From Thermomonas fusca DSM 15424 (lineage in GTDB: Bacteria; Pseudomonadota; Gammaproteobacteria; Xanthomonadales; Xanthomonadaceae), in assembly GCF_000423885.1 (NCBI RefSeq), contig NZ_KE384102.1, positions 1-64,000 on the forward strand: a DNA stretch of 64,000 nt. Direction: 5' to 3'. The notes below the pieces were generated by a model. It saw nothing but the letters and a program-made list of their open reading frames with translations, did not search any database and was not told the origin of the DNA. Each line of letters begins with the position of its first letter. Position 1 is the first letter of the stretch. The position numbers and the translations under genes were made by a program. Positions 8,999 through 19,261 of the stretch are shown here, in pieces.

Positions 8999-9030
8999 AA
9001 AAACGCCGGCAATGCCGGCGTTGTTGTTGG
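8999..9030. terminator. Stem-loop after the M13 peptidase gene
   Basis: AACGCCGGC (9002-9010) pairs with GCCGGCGTT (9014-9022) around a three-base loop. A short A run lies before it and GTTGTTGG after it, so it could stop transcription from either side, though neither T tract is ideal. Confidence 0.6.
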
Positions 9031-9052
9031 GCCGCCCGGCGGATCGCGCGCA

Positions 9053-9083
9053 TAAAAAAACCCGGCGCTAGGCCGGGTTTTTC
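9053..9083. terminator. Bidirectional terminator between the M13 peptidase and csp genes
   Basis: AAAACCCGGC (9057-9066) pairs with GCCGGGTTTT (9072-9081) around GCTAG, with an A run before and a T run after. It is a strong terminator in both directions and serves the convergent peptidase and cold-shock genes. Confidence 0.85.
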
Positions 9084-9103
9084 GAATCACGCGTGGGCGT
9101 GGC

Positions 9104-9316
9104 TCAGAGCGGGCGGACCTGCTCGGCCTGCATGCCCTTCTGGCCCTTCACGGCCACGTAGGAGACCTTCTGGCCTTCCTGCAGGGACTTGAAGCCAGAG
9201 GATTCAATCGAACGGAAATGGACGAACAGATCGTCGCCACCGCCGTCCTGGGTGATGAAGCCAAAGCCCTTGGCGTCGTTGAACCACTTCACGGTGCCGG
9301 TTTCGGTCTGGGACAT
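9104..9316 (-). CDS. Cold-shock-domain protein (CspA family)
   Basis: This 70-residue single cold-shock domain binds single-stranded RNA or DNA and probably acts as an RNA chaperone. It shows VKWFND, the RNP1 motif KGFGFI and the RNP2 motif LFVHF, which is the complete nucleic-acid-binding surface. Length is normal for the family. A good ribosome site (AAGGAG) precedes the ATG. The 229 bases upstream are free of other genes and are somewhat richer in A/T than the surroundings, as expected for a regulated leader; I see no certain promoter. Whether it is cold-inducible or constitutive cannot be read from the sequence. Confidence 0.95.
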   Translation of the reverse strand: MSQTETGTVKWFNDAKGFGFITQDGGGDDLFVHFRSIESSGFKSLQEGQKVSYVAVKGQKGMQAEQVRPL

Positions 9317-9545
9317 AGCAATACTCCTTGTAACGGATGAAATGCCGCGGATGCGGCGTTAACGCTGGCTGCAAGGAGATTGAGAAACGGGTGTAACGAT
9401 GCAGGTAACTGCAACATTCAGGCCACGATTCAAGGTGACCCTTGTCATTCAGCGAGGCCACGGTAGGCCAATTCGTCGGGGAAAGCAATCCATTCGCGCA
9501 AAATCCGTTCAGCGAGCCCCGGGCGCCGGTGTCCGCGGCACCCGC

Positions 9546-9875
9546 TCAGCGCGGTGGCGCGGCCAGTTCTCGAACATCGAGGACTCCATCGCGGTTGGCG
9601 TCCTGCCAATGGAAGCGGGCGGCCAGCAATGCGCGATGGGCCTCGCGGGTGAGCGCCTCGCCGCGGCCACCAGGCTGCTCGGCGGCGGACAGAACGCCGT
9701 CGCGATCGCGGTCCATCCGCTCGAAGGCGTAGCTCATCCAGTCCTGATATTCATCCAGGCCGACGCGGCCGTCTCCGTTGCGGTCCATGCGCGCCAGGTA
9801 GTCGTGCGCGCGCTGGACCTGCGCCGGCAGCGCCATCGGCGCGAGCAGCAGCAGGACAAGGCCAGCGCGCCTCAC
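9546..9875 (-). CDS. Exported EF-hand protein
   Basis: From a GTG at 9875 this codes 109 residues: a signal peptide ending near ALPAQ (residue 19) and three EF-hand loops, DRNGDGRVGLDE (31-42), DRDRDGVLSAAE (55-66) and DANRDGVLDVRE (92-103). All three keep the Asp/Asn ligands and the final Glu, so calcium binding in the periplasm or outside the cell is likely. The frame is open further upstream, but that part is Arg/Cys-rich and overlaps the desaturase gene in another frame; the GTG start, 43 bases after the desaturase stop, puts a good signal peptide first. Function is unknown beyond calcium binding. Confidence 0.72.
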   Translation of the reverse strand: MRRAGLVLLLLAPMALPAQVQRAHDYLARMDRNGDGRVGLDEYQDWMSYAFERMDRDRDGVLSAAEQPGGRGEALTREAHRALLAARFHWQDANRDGVLDVRELAAPPR

Positions 9876-9918
9876 GCGGTGCCCGGCGCCCGCGACGGAG
9901 CGCGGGCGGCGCGTGGCG

Positions 9919-11121
9919 TCAGGCCTGCGCCAGCGCATAGCCGCGCAGGCGCGCCGCGTAGTCCTGCAGCGCACGCACGCCGCTGGCCTCGGCCTCGGCA
10001 CACCAGGCCTGCAGCTGGCGCAGGCGCTCGGCGGCATCGTGGCCGCGGCTTTCCAGCACGTCGGCCAGGCGCTTGCGGTGTTCGATCAGCGCCTGGATGC
10101 GCGGGCGCGCATCGATCCACGCCTGCAGCTGCGCGCGCGCCTCGGGATTCAGCCAACGGCCGTCGTCCACCATGCCCTTGCGCAGCTGGCGCGGCAGCAG
10201 CGCGCGCAGCCTGGCGCCAGCGGCAGCGGCCTCTTCCTTCAGCGCCGGCTTCAGCACGTTGCGCTGGTAGTCGGTCATCGCCTGGAAGCGGTGCGCCAGC
10301 AGCGCCCGCAGCGTCTCCGCATCCGGCATGGCGATGTTCGGACGCAGGTTCAGCGACGGCGCAACCCGCAGCACCTTGGCCAGGCGCAGCTTTTCCAGCA
10401 GCTTGATCGCCGCCCAGCCGATGTCGAACTCGAACCGGCGCAGCGCGAATTTGGCCGAGGACGGGAACGCGTGGTGGTTGTTGTGCAGTTCCTCGCCACC
10501 GATCCACACCGCCCACGGGGTGAGGTTGGTGGCGGTGTCGGTGGTCTCGAAGTTGCGGTAGCCCCACCAGTGGCCCAGTCCGTTGATGACGCCGGCGGCC
10601 CAGAACGGGATCCATGCCATCTGGATGGCCCACACGGCCACGCCCTTGGCGCCGAACAGCACCACGCTCAGCGCCAGCAGCAGCACCACGCCGGCATTGG
10701 AAAAGCGGGTATAGAGATTGCGCTCGATCCAGTCGTCCGGGCAGCCCTTGCCGTACTGCTCGATGTCGGCACGCGCCAGCCGCGCTTCGCGGTACATGTC
10801 CGCGCCCTTCCACAGCACGTTGCCGATGCCCTTGTGCATGGGGCTGTGCGGGTCTTCCGCGGTCTCGCACTTGGCGTGGTGCTTGCGATGGATCGCCGCC
10901 CACTCTTTCGTGATCATCGAGGTGGTCAGCCATGACCAGAAGCGGAAGAAGTGCGCGATCAGCGGATGGAAATCCACGCCGCGATGCGCCTGGCTGCGGT
11001 GCAGGTAGAGGGTGACGGTGAAGATCGTGATCTGGGTCACGATCAGCAGATACAGCAGCATCTGCCACCAGCCGAACTGGAGCAGGCCGCCAGCGAGGAA
11101 ATCGAGCAGGGACGCGGACAT
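9919..11121 (-). CDS. Membrane fatty-acid desaturase (delta-9 type)
   Basis: This 400-residue membrane di-iron enzyme probably introduces a cis double bond into acyl chains to tune membrane fluidity. The three histidine boxes are present: HRSQAH, HRKHH and HNNHH. Hydrophobic segments flank them (for example LLQFGWWQMLLYLLIVTQI near the start). The last third is a soluble, Ala/Arg/Leu-rich helical extension, longer than in the minimal stearoyl-CoA desaturase fold but known from proteobacterial homologues. It is divergent from mutM, with a 92-base gap, and precedes the EF-hand gene. Acyl-CoA versus phospholipid substrate cannot be decided here. Confidence 0.9.
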   Translation of the reverse strand: MSASLLDFLAGGLLQFGWWQMLLYLLIVTQITIFTVTLYLHRSQAHRGVDFHPLIAHFFRFWSWLTTSMITKEWAAIHRKHHAKCETAEDPHSPMHKGIGNVLWKGADMYREARLARADIEQYGKGCPDDWIERNLYTRFSNAGVVLLLALSVVLFGAKGVAVWAIQMAWIPFWAAGVINGLGHWWGYRNFETTDTATNLTPWAVWIGGEELHNNHHAFPSSAKFALRRFEFDIGWAAIKLLEKLRLAKVLRVAPSLNLRPNIAMPDAETLRALLAHRFQAMTDYQRNVLKPALKEEAAAAGARLRALLPRQLRKGMVDDGRWLNPEARAQLQAWIDARPRIQALIEHRKRLADVLESRGHDAAERLRQLQAWCAEAEASGVRALQDYAARLRGYALAQA

Positions 11122-11213
11122 CAGGTGACTCGTTCAGGAATAGGCGCGCGACAGCGCCCGCGAATGATGCCACGGCATGGCTGACTGCCGCCCCGCCGCG
11201 GCATCATGGGCGC

Positions 11214-12041
11214 ATGCCCGAATTGCCCGAAGTCGAGACCACCCGCCGCGGCCTGCTGCCGCACGTCGTGGGCCAGCGCGTCGCGCACGTGCGGCTGCGC
11301 CGGCCCGACCTGCGCTGGCCGATCCCGCGCGAAGTGGAGGAACTGCTGCCGGAGCGGCGCATCGATGCCATCCGCCGGCGCGCCAAGTACCTGCTGCTGG
11401 ACACCGACGCCGGCAGCGCGCTGCTGCACCTGGGCATGTCCGGCAGCCTGCGGGTGTTGCCGGAGGACACGCCGGTGCGTGCGCACGACCATGTCGACAT
11501 CGCGCTCGAGTCCGGGCGCGTGCTGCGCTTCAACGACCCGCGCCGGTTCGGCTGCCTGCTCTGGCAGGCGCCGGGCGAGGTCCATCCGCTGCTTGCGGGA
11601 TTGGGCCCGGAGCCACTGTCCGATGCGTTCGATGGCGCGGCTTTCAACGGGGACTATCTGTTCGATCTCAGCCGCGGCCGCAAGGCGCCGGTGAAGACCT
11701 TCCTGATGGACCAGTCGGTGGTGGTGGGCGTGGGCAACATCTACGCCGCCGAAGCGCTGTTCACTGCCGGCATCTCGCCGCTGCGCGCCGCCGGCAAGGT
11801 CTCGCGCGATCGCTACGCGGCGCTGGCGGAAGCGGTGAAGGCGATTCTGGGCCATGCCATCGCCCGCGGCGGCACTACCCTGCGCGACTTCATCAGCCCG
11901 GACGGCGCGCCGGGCTATTTCGAGCAGGAACTGCTGGCCTACGGCCGCGGCGGCCAGCCCTGCCCGCGCTGCGGGCGCGCGCTGAAGCAGGCCAGCATCG
12001 GCCAGCGCGCGACGGTGTGGTGCGGGTTCTGCCAGCGATGA
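11214..12041 (+). CDS. mutM: Formamidopyrimidine-DNA glycosylase MutM (Fpg)
   Basis: This 275-residue bifunctional DNA glycosylase/AP lyase removes 8-oxoguanine and formamidopyrimidines in base-excision repair. The start MPELPEVET is diagnostic: Pro2 is the Schiff-base nucleophile and Glu3 the general acid. The H2TH region with VGVGNIYAAEALF and the C-terminal zinc finger CPRC-x(16)-CGFC are complete. Length is normal. The gene is divergent from the desaturase gene and lies 52 bases upstream of the sigma-factor gene. Confidence 0.97.
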   Translation: MPELPEVETTRRGLLPHVVGQRVAHVRLRRPDLRWPIPREVEELLPERRIDAIRRRAKYLLLDTDAGSALLHLGMSGSLRVLPEDTPVRAHDHVDIALESGRVLRFNDPRRFGCLLWQAPGEVHPLLAGLGPEPLSDAFDGAAFNGDYLFDLSRGRKAPVKTFLMDQSVVVGVGNIYAAEALFTAGISPLRAAGKVSRDRYAALAEAVKAILGHAIARGGTTLRDFISPDGAPGYFEQELLAYGRGGQPCPRCGRALKQASIGQRATVWCGFCQR

Positions 12042-12093
12042 CCGGGCGCATTCGCTATAGTCCCGGCGTCCCCCGACGCCCCTGCCGATCCGA

Positions 12094-12675
12094 ATGACCT
12101 CTGCCGGCGACATCACCGTGCTGCTGGACGCCGCCCGCGACGGCGACCGTTCGGCGCTGGACCGCGTGCTCTCCACCCTGTACCAGGAGCTGCACGGCAT
12201 GGCGCGCCGACAGCTGGCCGGACAGCAGTACGGCCATACCCTGGACGCCACCGCGCTGGTGCATGAGGCCTATCTGAAGCTGGTCGGCCGCGGCAGCGGC
12301 AACGCGCAGTTCGATGACCGCGCGCACTTCTTCGCCTATGCAGCCTCGGCGATGCGCTCGGTGATCGTCGACTACGCGCGACAGCGGCTGGCGCAGAAGC
12401 GCGGCGGCGACCTGCATCGGGTCACCGAGCTGCCGGAAAACCTGGAGGGCGGGCTCAGTCTGGACGAAGACATGCTGGGCCTGGACACCGCGCTGAACCG
12501 GCTGTCGTCGGTCGATCCACGGCTGACCCAGGTGGTGGAACTGCGCTATTTCGCCGGCCTGTCGGAGCTGGAAATCGCCGCCCTGCTGCAGCGCTCCGAG
12601 CGCAGCGTGCGCCGAGACTGGCAGAAGGCGCGAATGTTCCTGCTGGCCTCGCTGCAGGAACCATCGCGCAGCTGA
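12094..12675 (+). CDS. ECF-type sigma factor, probably kinase-controlled (ECF43-like)
   Basis: This 193-residue sigma-70-family factor has region 2 (about 20-110, with LVHEAYLKL and AYAASAMRSVIVDYARQR) and region 4 (about 135-185, with FAGLSELEIAALLQRSERSVRRDW as the helix-turn-helix). It fits the subgroup TIGR02999/PF07638. Factors of this subgroup next to Ser/Thr kinases (EcfK-PknS in Xanthomonas citri, EcfP-PknT in Vibrio parahaemolyticus) are switched on by phosphorylation of a region-2 threonine instead of an anti-sigma factor. Here Thr49 and Thr53, in GHTLDATALVHEAY, are candidates. The kinase gene starts 30 bases downstream and no anti-sigma gene is present. Confidence 0.88.
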   Translation: MTSAGDITVLLDAARDGDRSALDRVLSTLYQELHGMARRQLAGQQYGHTLDATALVHEAYLKLVGRGSGNAQFDDRAHFFAYAASAMRSVIVDYARQRLAQKRGGDLHRVTELPENLEGGLSLDEDMLGLDTALNRLSSVDPRLTQVVELRYFAGLSELEIAALLQRSERSVRRDWQKARMFLLASLQEPSRS

Positions 12676-12705
12676 CCGCAAGGTCGGCGGACGCGGGGGA
12701 GCCGC

Positions 12706-15534
<2,829 letters not shown>

Positions 15535-15555
15535 GCGCCGCCGCGCCGGCGGGCG

Positions 15556-16167
15556 TCAGCCCGGCTGCAGGCTGTAGGTCCCGTACAGCGCCGCCTCGGC
15601 CAGCACGTGTCCCTGCATGGCGCGCAGCGCATCGCCGGCCGTGAAGCCGTCGGCGAGGCCCAGGCTGGGCACGTCGAGCGCGAACACACGGAAGAAGTAG
15701 CGATGCGTGCGCAGGTCGTGCGCCGGCGGATAGGGGCCGTCGTAACCGAAGTAGCGCCCGCCCATGGCGGCATCGCCGGCGAACCAGCCGGTGTAGTCGT
15801 TCAGCCCGCGCACGCCGCCGCCGGCGCGACCGGCCGGCTTGCCCTTCGCGGTGAATCCGTCACTGCAGCTGCCGGCAGCCATCTCGCGGACATCCGCGGG
15901 GATGTCCGCCACCGCCCAATGCACGAAGTCGCCGCGCGGATGCGCCACCGGGATCGGGGTGGCGGCATCGGCCACCAGCGCGCCGTCGGTGGGGGCATCG
16001 GTGTCGATGCACAGCAGCACGAACGAGCGGGTGCCGGCGGGCGCGTCGTCCCAGGCCAGGTGCGGATTGCGGTTGCCGCCGAAGCCGTCCTTGCCGTCGC
16101 GCGCGCCCAGCGCGAATTCGGCCGGGATCGGCTGGCGGTGCTGGAAGCTGTCGCTGTGGATGCGCAT
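15556..16167 (-). CDS. YbhB/YbcL-family PEBP-like protein
   Basis: This 203-residue protein is a bacterial phosphatidylethanolamine-binding/Raf-kinase-inhibitor-like protein. The family core is visible: NPHLAWDDAPAGTRSFVLLCIDTDAP, the HWAVADIPAD strand and GYDGPYPP followed by HRYFFRVFALD. There is no signal peptide, so it is cytosolic. The biochemical role of YbhB proteins is not settled. It lies 31 bases after the YheT-like hydrolase gene and closes a minus-strand series; the convergent Ser/Thr kinase gene ends 21 bases away. Confidence 0.9.
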   Translation of the reverse strand: MRIHSDSFQHRQPIPAEFALGARDGKDGFGGNRNPHLAWDDAPAGTRSFVLLCIDTDAPTDGALVADAATPIPVAHPRGDFVHWAVADIPADVREMAAGSCSDGFTAKGKPAGRAGGGVRGLNDYTGWFAGDAAMGGRYFGYDGPYPPAHDLRTHRYFFRVFALDVPSLGLADGFTAGDALRAMQGHVLAEAALYGTYSLQPG

Positions 16168-16198
16168 CGGGATTCCTCGCTGGCAACGTTCGCCGATT

Positions 16199-17230
16199 CT
16201 AGGACGGCGGCCGCGCCGGCGCCGCCTGCACAGCGTCGATGCCCGCGGCGGCAGCCAGCTTCGCGGCCACCCAGCGCTCCGCGTAGCCGTCCAGCGTCAC
16301 GCCCTCGATGAAGCCGCAGTGGCCGCCGTGCGGCGCCAGCTCCAGCGCGATGTTGGGATAGCCGGCGATGCGACGGAACTCGTCGGCCGGGATCACCGGA
16401 TCGTCCTCCGCCATCAGCACGTCGGCCGGCACCGGCAGCGCCTGCAGGCGGTCGCTGGCGACGGAATAGCCGTCGAAGTACGCGTCCAGATGCGGGAAGC
16501 CGGTGTTGTGCGCCACCATCCATGCGGTCAGCGCGCGCATGCGCAGGCGCAGCACCTCGTCGCCGAAGGTATGCGCTTGCGGGAAAAGCGCCCGCTTGCG
16601 CGCCAGCGAACGCCGCCATTTGTACTCGAAGTGGCGCATGTAGAACGCCGGCCCGGCTTCCATCGCATCCATGGTCCGCGCCGGGTCCAGCAGCGGACAC
16701 ACGGCCGCCACCCGCCGCAGCGGTACCCCTGCGGCAGGCGCATGCAGGGCCAGGCGCAGCGCGAAGTTGCCGCCCAGCGAATAGCCGGCGGCGACCAGCG
16801 GCAGCGCCGGCCAGCGGTCGGCCAGCGCGCGTGCCGCGCCCACCACCTCATCAAGGCGATTGGAATGGAACAGGCCTTCGTTGAGGTGATGGCTGTCGCC
16901 GTGGTCGCGGAAGTCCAGCCGGAACACCGCGAAGCCCGCCTGCAGCAGGCGCGCCGCGGTCAACTGCATGTAGCTGGATTCGGCGCTGCCTTCCCAGCCA
17001 TGCAGCAGCAGCGCCAGCGCGCGCGGCGCCGCGGCCTCCGGCAGGCTGGCGACGCCCTGCAGGCGCACGCCGTCGCCGGCATCCAGCACCAGCGCGTCAT
17101 GGCGCGCGCGAACCTGCTGCAGGCGTCGGCGCGCCCGCGCCTCCCGCAGCGGGCTGGCGGCGAGCACCGACTGCATATGCGGATTGCGCAGCCAGGCCGG
17201 CGGATCGAAGGTGGAGGGCAGCAACGGCAT
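16199..17230 (-). CDS. YheT-family alpha/beta hydrolase
   Basis: This 343-residue cytosolic hydrolase belongs to the YheT (UPF0017, ABHD1/3-like) esterases. The oxyanion region is LLHGWEGS, the nucleophile Ser sits in GYSLGGN, the acid Asp in MAEDDPVIP and the His in HGGHCGF, so the triad is complete. Eukaryotic relatives act on acyl lipids. It directly follows a PlsC-type acyltransferase gene (9-base gap), which suggests phospholipid or acyl-ester turnover, but the substrate is not defined. Confidence 0.9.
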   Translation of the reverse strand: MPLLPSTFDPPAWLRNPHMQSVLAASPLREARARRRLQQVRARHDALVLDAGDGVRLQGVASLPEAAAPRALALLLHGWEGSAESSYMQLTAARLLQAGFAVFRLDFRDHGDSHHLNEGLFHSNRLDEVVGAARALADRWPALPLVAAGYSLGGNFALRLALHAPAAGVPLRRVAAVCPLLDPARTMDAMEAGPAFYMRHFEYKWRRSLARKRALFPQAHTFGDEVLRLRMRALTAWMVAHNTGFPHLDAYFDGYSVASDRLQALPVPADVLMAEDDPVIPADEFRRIAGYPNIALELAPHGGHCGFIEGVTLDGYAERWVAAKLAAAAGIDAVQAAPARPPS

Positions 17231-17239
17231 GCGCCCGCC

Positions 17240-17977
17240 TCAGGCCTCGGACATCGCGCGCAGGACGCGCTCGCGCGCCACCCGGGCGATGCCGCGGCGG
17301 CCCTCGTGTTCGCCCGGCAGGATCGGCGGCATGAAGCACACCCGCAGCGGCCGCGACGGTTCGCCGAGCAGGCGCACCAGATTGCCGATGAAATGCTCGC
17401 GCGGGGCAAACGCGACGATCGGCTGCGCCTCGCAGCGCGCGCCGTAGCACAGCGCCACCGGCTGCACCGGCGCATCGGCCTCCACCGCAGCGGTGAAGAT
17501 GCGCGCATGGAAGGCGCCGAGTTCGCGGCCGTCGCGGGTGCCGCCCTCGGGGAACGCCGCCACCGCGCGGCCGGCGCGCAGGCGCTGCGCCATCTCGGCC
17601 ATCACCAGCCCCAGCGAATCGCCGTTGCCGCGCTGCAGGAAGATGGTTTCGGCATGGGTGGTGACCCAGCCCACCACCGGCCAGCGGCGGATTTCCGACT
17701 TGGCGATGAAGCCCATCATGTGCTGCGAGTGCAGGGCAATGATGTCGATCCAGCTGACATGGTTGGCCACGAACAGGGTGCCGCCCGGCAGTGGCGTGCC
17801 GATGCGCTGCACACGCATGCCGAACACGCGCAGCAAGCCGCCCGCCCACCAGCGCAGGATGCCGTGCGACAGCGGCCCGCCGTTGCCGAGGGCCATCAGC
17901 AGCAGGGTGATGGGCAAGTGGATCAGGACGTGCCAGGCGAACAGCGGCAGGCGGTAGCAATAACGGAACGCGCGCAT
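17240..17977 (-). CDS. PlsC-type lysophospholipid/1-acylglycerol-3-phosphate acyltransferase
   Basis: This 245-residue membrane-associated acyltransferase carries the HX4D motif in NHVSWID and the glycerophosphate-binding motif FPEGGTRDG, plus an N-terminal hydrophobic segment (about 10-32). It likely adds an acyl chain to lysophosphatidate or another lysolipid on the inner membrane. It may be the housekeeping PlsC or one of the several paralogues usual in this family; I cannot tell which, so no symbol is given. The downstream neighbour is the YheT-type esterase. Confidence 0.88.
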   Translation of the reverse strand: MRAFRYCYRLPLFAWHVLIHLPITLLLMALGNGGPLSHGILRWWAGGLLRVFGMRVQRIGTPLPGGTLFVANHVSWIDIIALHSQHMMGFIAKSEIRRWPVVGWVTTHAETIFLQRGNGDSLGLVMAEMAQRLRAGRAVAAFPEGGTRDGRELGAFHARIFTAAVEADAPVQPVALCYGARCEAQPIVAFAPREHFIGNLVRLLGEPSRPLRVCFMPPILPGEHEGRRGIARVARERVLRAMSEA

Positions 17978-18109
17978 GGGCGACGGTGGGGGCGCCGGGG
18001 GAAAGGCGACAAGTGTAAGGGCGGATCCGGCAATGCCGGCATTTGCGTCAGCTGCCGGCGCGTGTCGCGGGACGGACAGCCCGCGCAGCCACCGCCCTAC
18101 CGCGCACCG

Positions 18110-18553
18110 TTAGGCGGAAGCCGGCGGCTGCGGCAGCACCGCCAGGGTGATCCGGCTGATGCAGACCGGCCGGCCATCCTCGTCCTCGATGTGGATCTCC
18201 CACACCTGGGTGCTGCGGCCGATGTGGACGGGACGGGTGGTGCCGGTGACGGTGCCTTCGCGCACCGCGCGCAGGTGGTTGGCGTTGATCTCCAGCCCCA
18301 CCACCGCGCTGCCGCCGGCCAGCAGCGCGCCGGCGCTGCTGCCCAGGGTTTCCGCCAGCGCCACCGAGGCGCCGCCGTGCAGCAGGCCGTAGGGCTGGTG
18401 GGTGCGCGCATCCACCGGCATGGTGGCGCGCAGGTAGCCGTCGCCCAGTTCGGTGAAGACGATCCCGAGCGCTTCCATCAGCGTCCCGGCGGAGCGCGCG
18501 TTCAGCACCGCAAGGGAGGTGCCATGCGGCCAGGCGAAATCACCCGCGGCCAT
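18110..18553 (-). CDS. Hotdog-fold acyl-CoA thioesterase (PaaI/YbdB/MenI type)
   Basis: This 147-residue hotdog-fold protein has the signature region YGLLHGGASVALAETLGSSAG, with the Glu in the active-site helix, and GLEINANHLRAVREG, both typical of the PaaI/EntH/MenI group. It probably hydrolyses a hydroxybenzoyl- or similar CoA thioester. No menaquinone, enterobactin or phenylacetate genes are nearby, so the substrate stays open. Its start lies five bases after the stop of the DUF1232 gene, suggesting cotranscription. Confidence 0.88.
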   Translation of the reverse strand: MAAGDFAWPHGTSLAVLNARSAGTLMEALGIVFTELGDGYLRATMPVDARTHQPYGLLHGGASVALAETLGSSAGALLAGGSAVVGLEINANHLRAVREGTVTGTTRPVHIGRSTQVWEIHIEDEDGRPVCISRITLAVLPQPPASA

Positions 18554-18558
18554 GCGGC

Positions 18559-19167
18559 TCAGCGCACCGTGAACACGCCGGGGCGCCAGGCGCGGATGTA
18601 GGACTCGCGCCCGTAGCCGCTGCTGCGGCCGTAGCCTACGCCGAAGTCGCGCTCGCGGCGCGTGTGCATGCGCTCCAGCAGCTCTTCGCGGCGGCTGTCC
18701 AGCCAGTCGGTGCGTCCAAGCGTGGCCGGGTCGGTGCCGAGGCGCTTGGCTTCGCGGGCGCGGTAGTCGCAGAAGTCGTCGTAGGCATCCAGCTCGTGCG
18801 CCAGCTCGCGCACCGACAACTCGATCATCACCGCGTCGTCGAGGAAACCGAGCACCTGCACGGCGTCCGGGATGATGTCGTTCGGGTCGGCGAAATACGC
18901 CAGCGCCGACAGCACCCGCTGGCAGTCGGCGTCGGGCATCGCCCAGGCCTGGTCACGCACCATCGCGATCATGTCGTCCAGACGCAGCAGGCGCTGGCGG
19001 ATGAAGTCCGGCAGTTGGGACTTCTGCGCGTCGTCCAGCAGCGCGACCGCCGCAGCCACGATTTCCTCGGCGCTCTTGCCTTCCACCGCCTTGCGGGAAC
19101 GCTCGGCTGCCGCCTGGAAATGGGCCAGATCGTGGTCGTTGAGCTCGAAGTTCAGGGTGATCGACAT
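18559..19167 (-). CDS. DUF1232 (YkvA-like) protein
   Basis: This 202-residue protein contains a DUF1232 core (about 100-135) with ALAYFADPNDIIPD-x(5)-LGFLDDA, the hallmark Tyr-x-x-Asp-x-x-Asp-x-x-Pro-Asp pattern. The rest is charged and helical, with a C-terminal Tyr/Arg/Gly-rich stretch (RDFGVGYGRSSGYGRESYIR). No clear membrane helix is seen. A start upstream at 19230 is possible, but the ATG at 19167 begins a better protein (MSITLNFELNDHDL). Function of the family is unknown. Confidence 0.8.
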   Translation of the reverse strand: MSITLNFELNDHDLAHFQAAAERSRKAVEGKSAEEIVAAAVALLDDAQKSQLPDFIRQRLLRLDDMIAMVRDQAWAMPDADCQRVLSALAYFADPNDIIPDAVQVLGFLDDAVMIELSVRELAHELDAYDDFCDYRAREAKRLGTDPATLGRTDWLDSRREELLERMHTRRERDFGVGYGRSSGYGRESYIRAWRPGVFTVR

Positions 19168-19261
19168 GTGGGCCCCGGAAGGCAATGAAAATGAGTTTGG
19201 CAGACTAGGACGCGCGCGCGGGCGCGTCAATCGCCATCCGTCACGGCCGCCTGCGCCGCGC

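Noticed and set aside
17978..18109. Possible small gene or RNA between the acyltransferase and the thioesterase gene
   Set aside because: Only a short CCGGCA/TGCCGG-type hairpin is visible, with no reading frame, ribosome site or RNA family feature.
15839..18601. A very long open frame (about 920 codons) on the plus strand
   Set aside because: It is antisense to four well-supported genes and rich in Arg, His, Gln and Gly, as produced by GC-biased third positions in the genes opposite.
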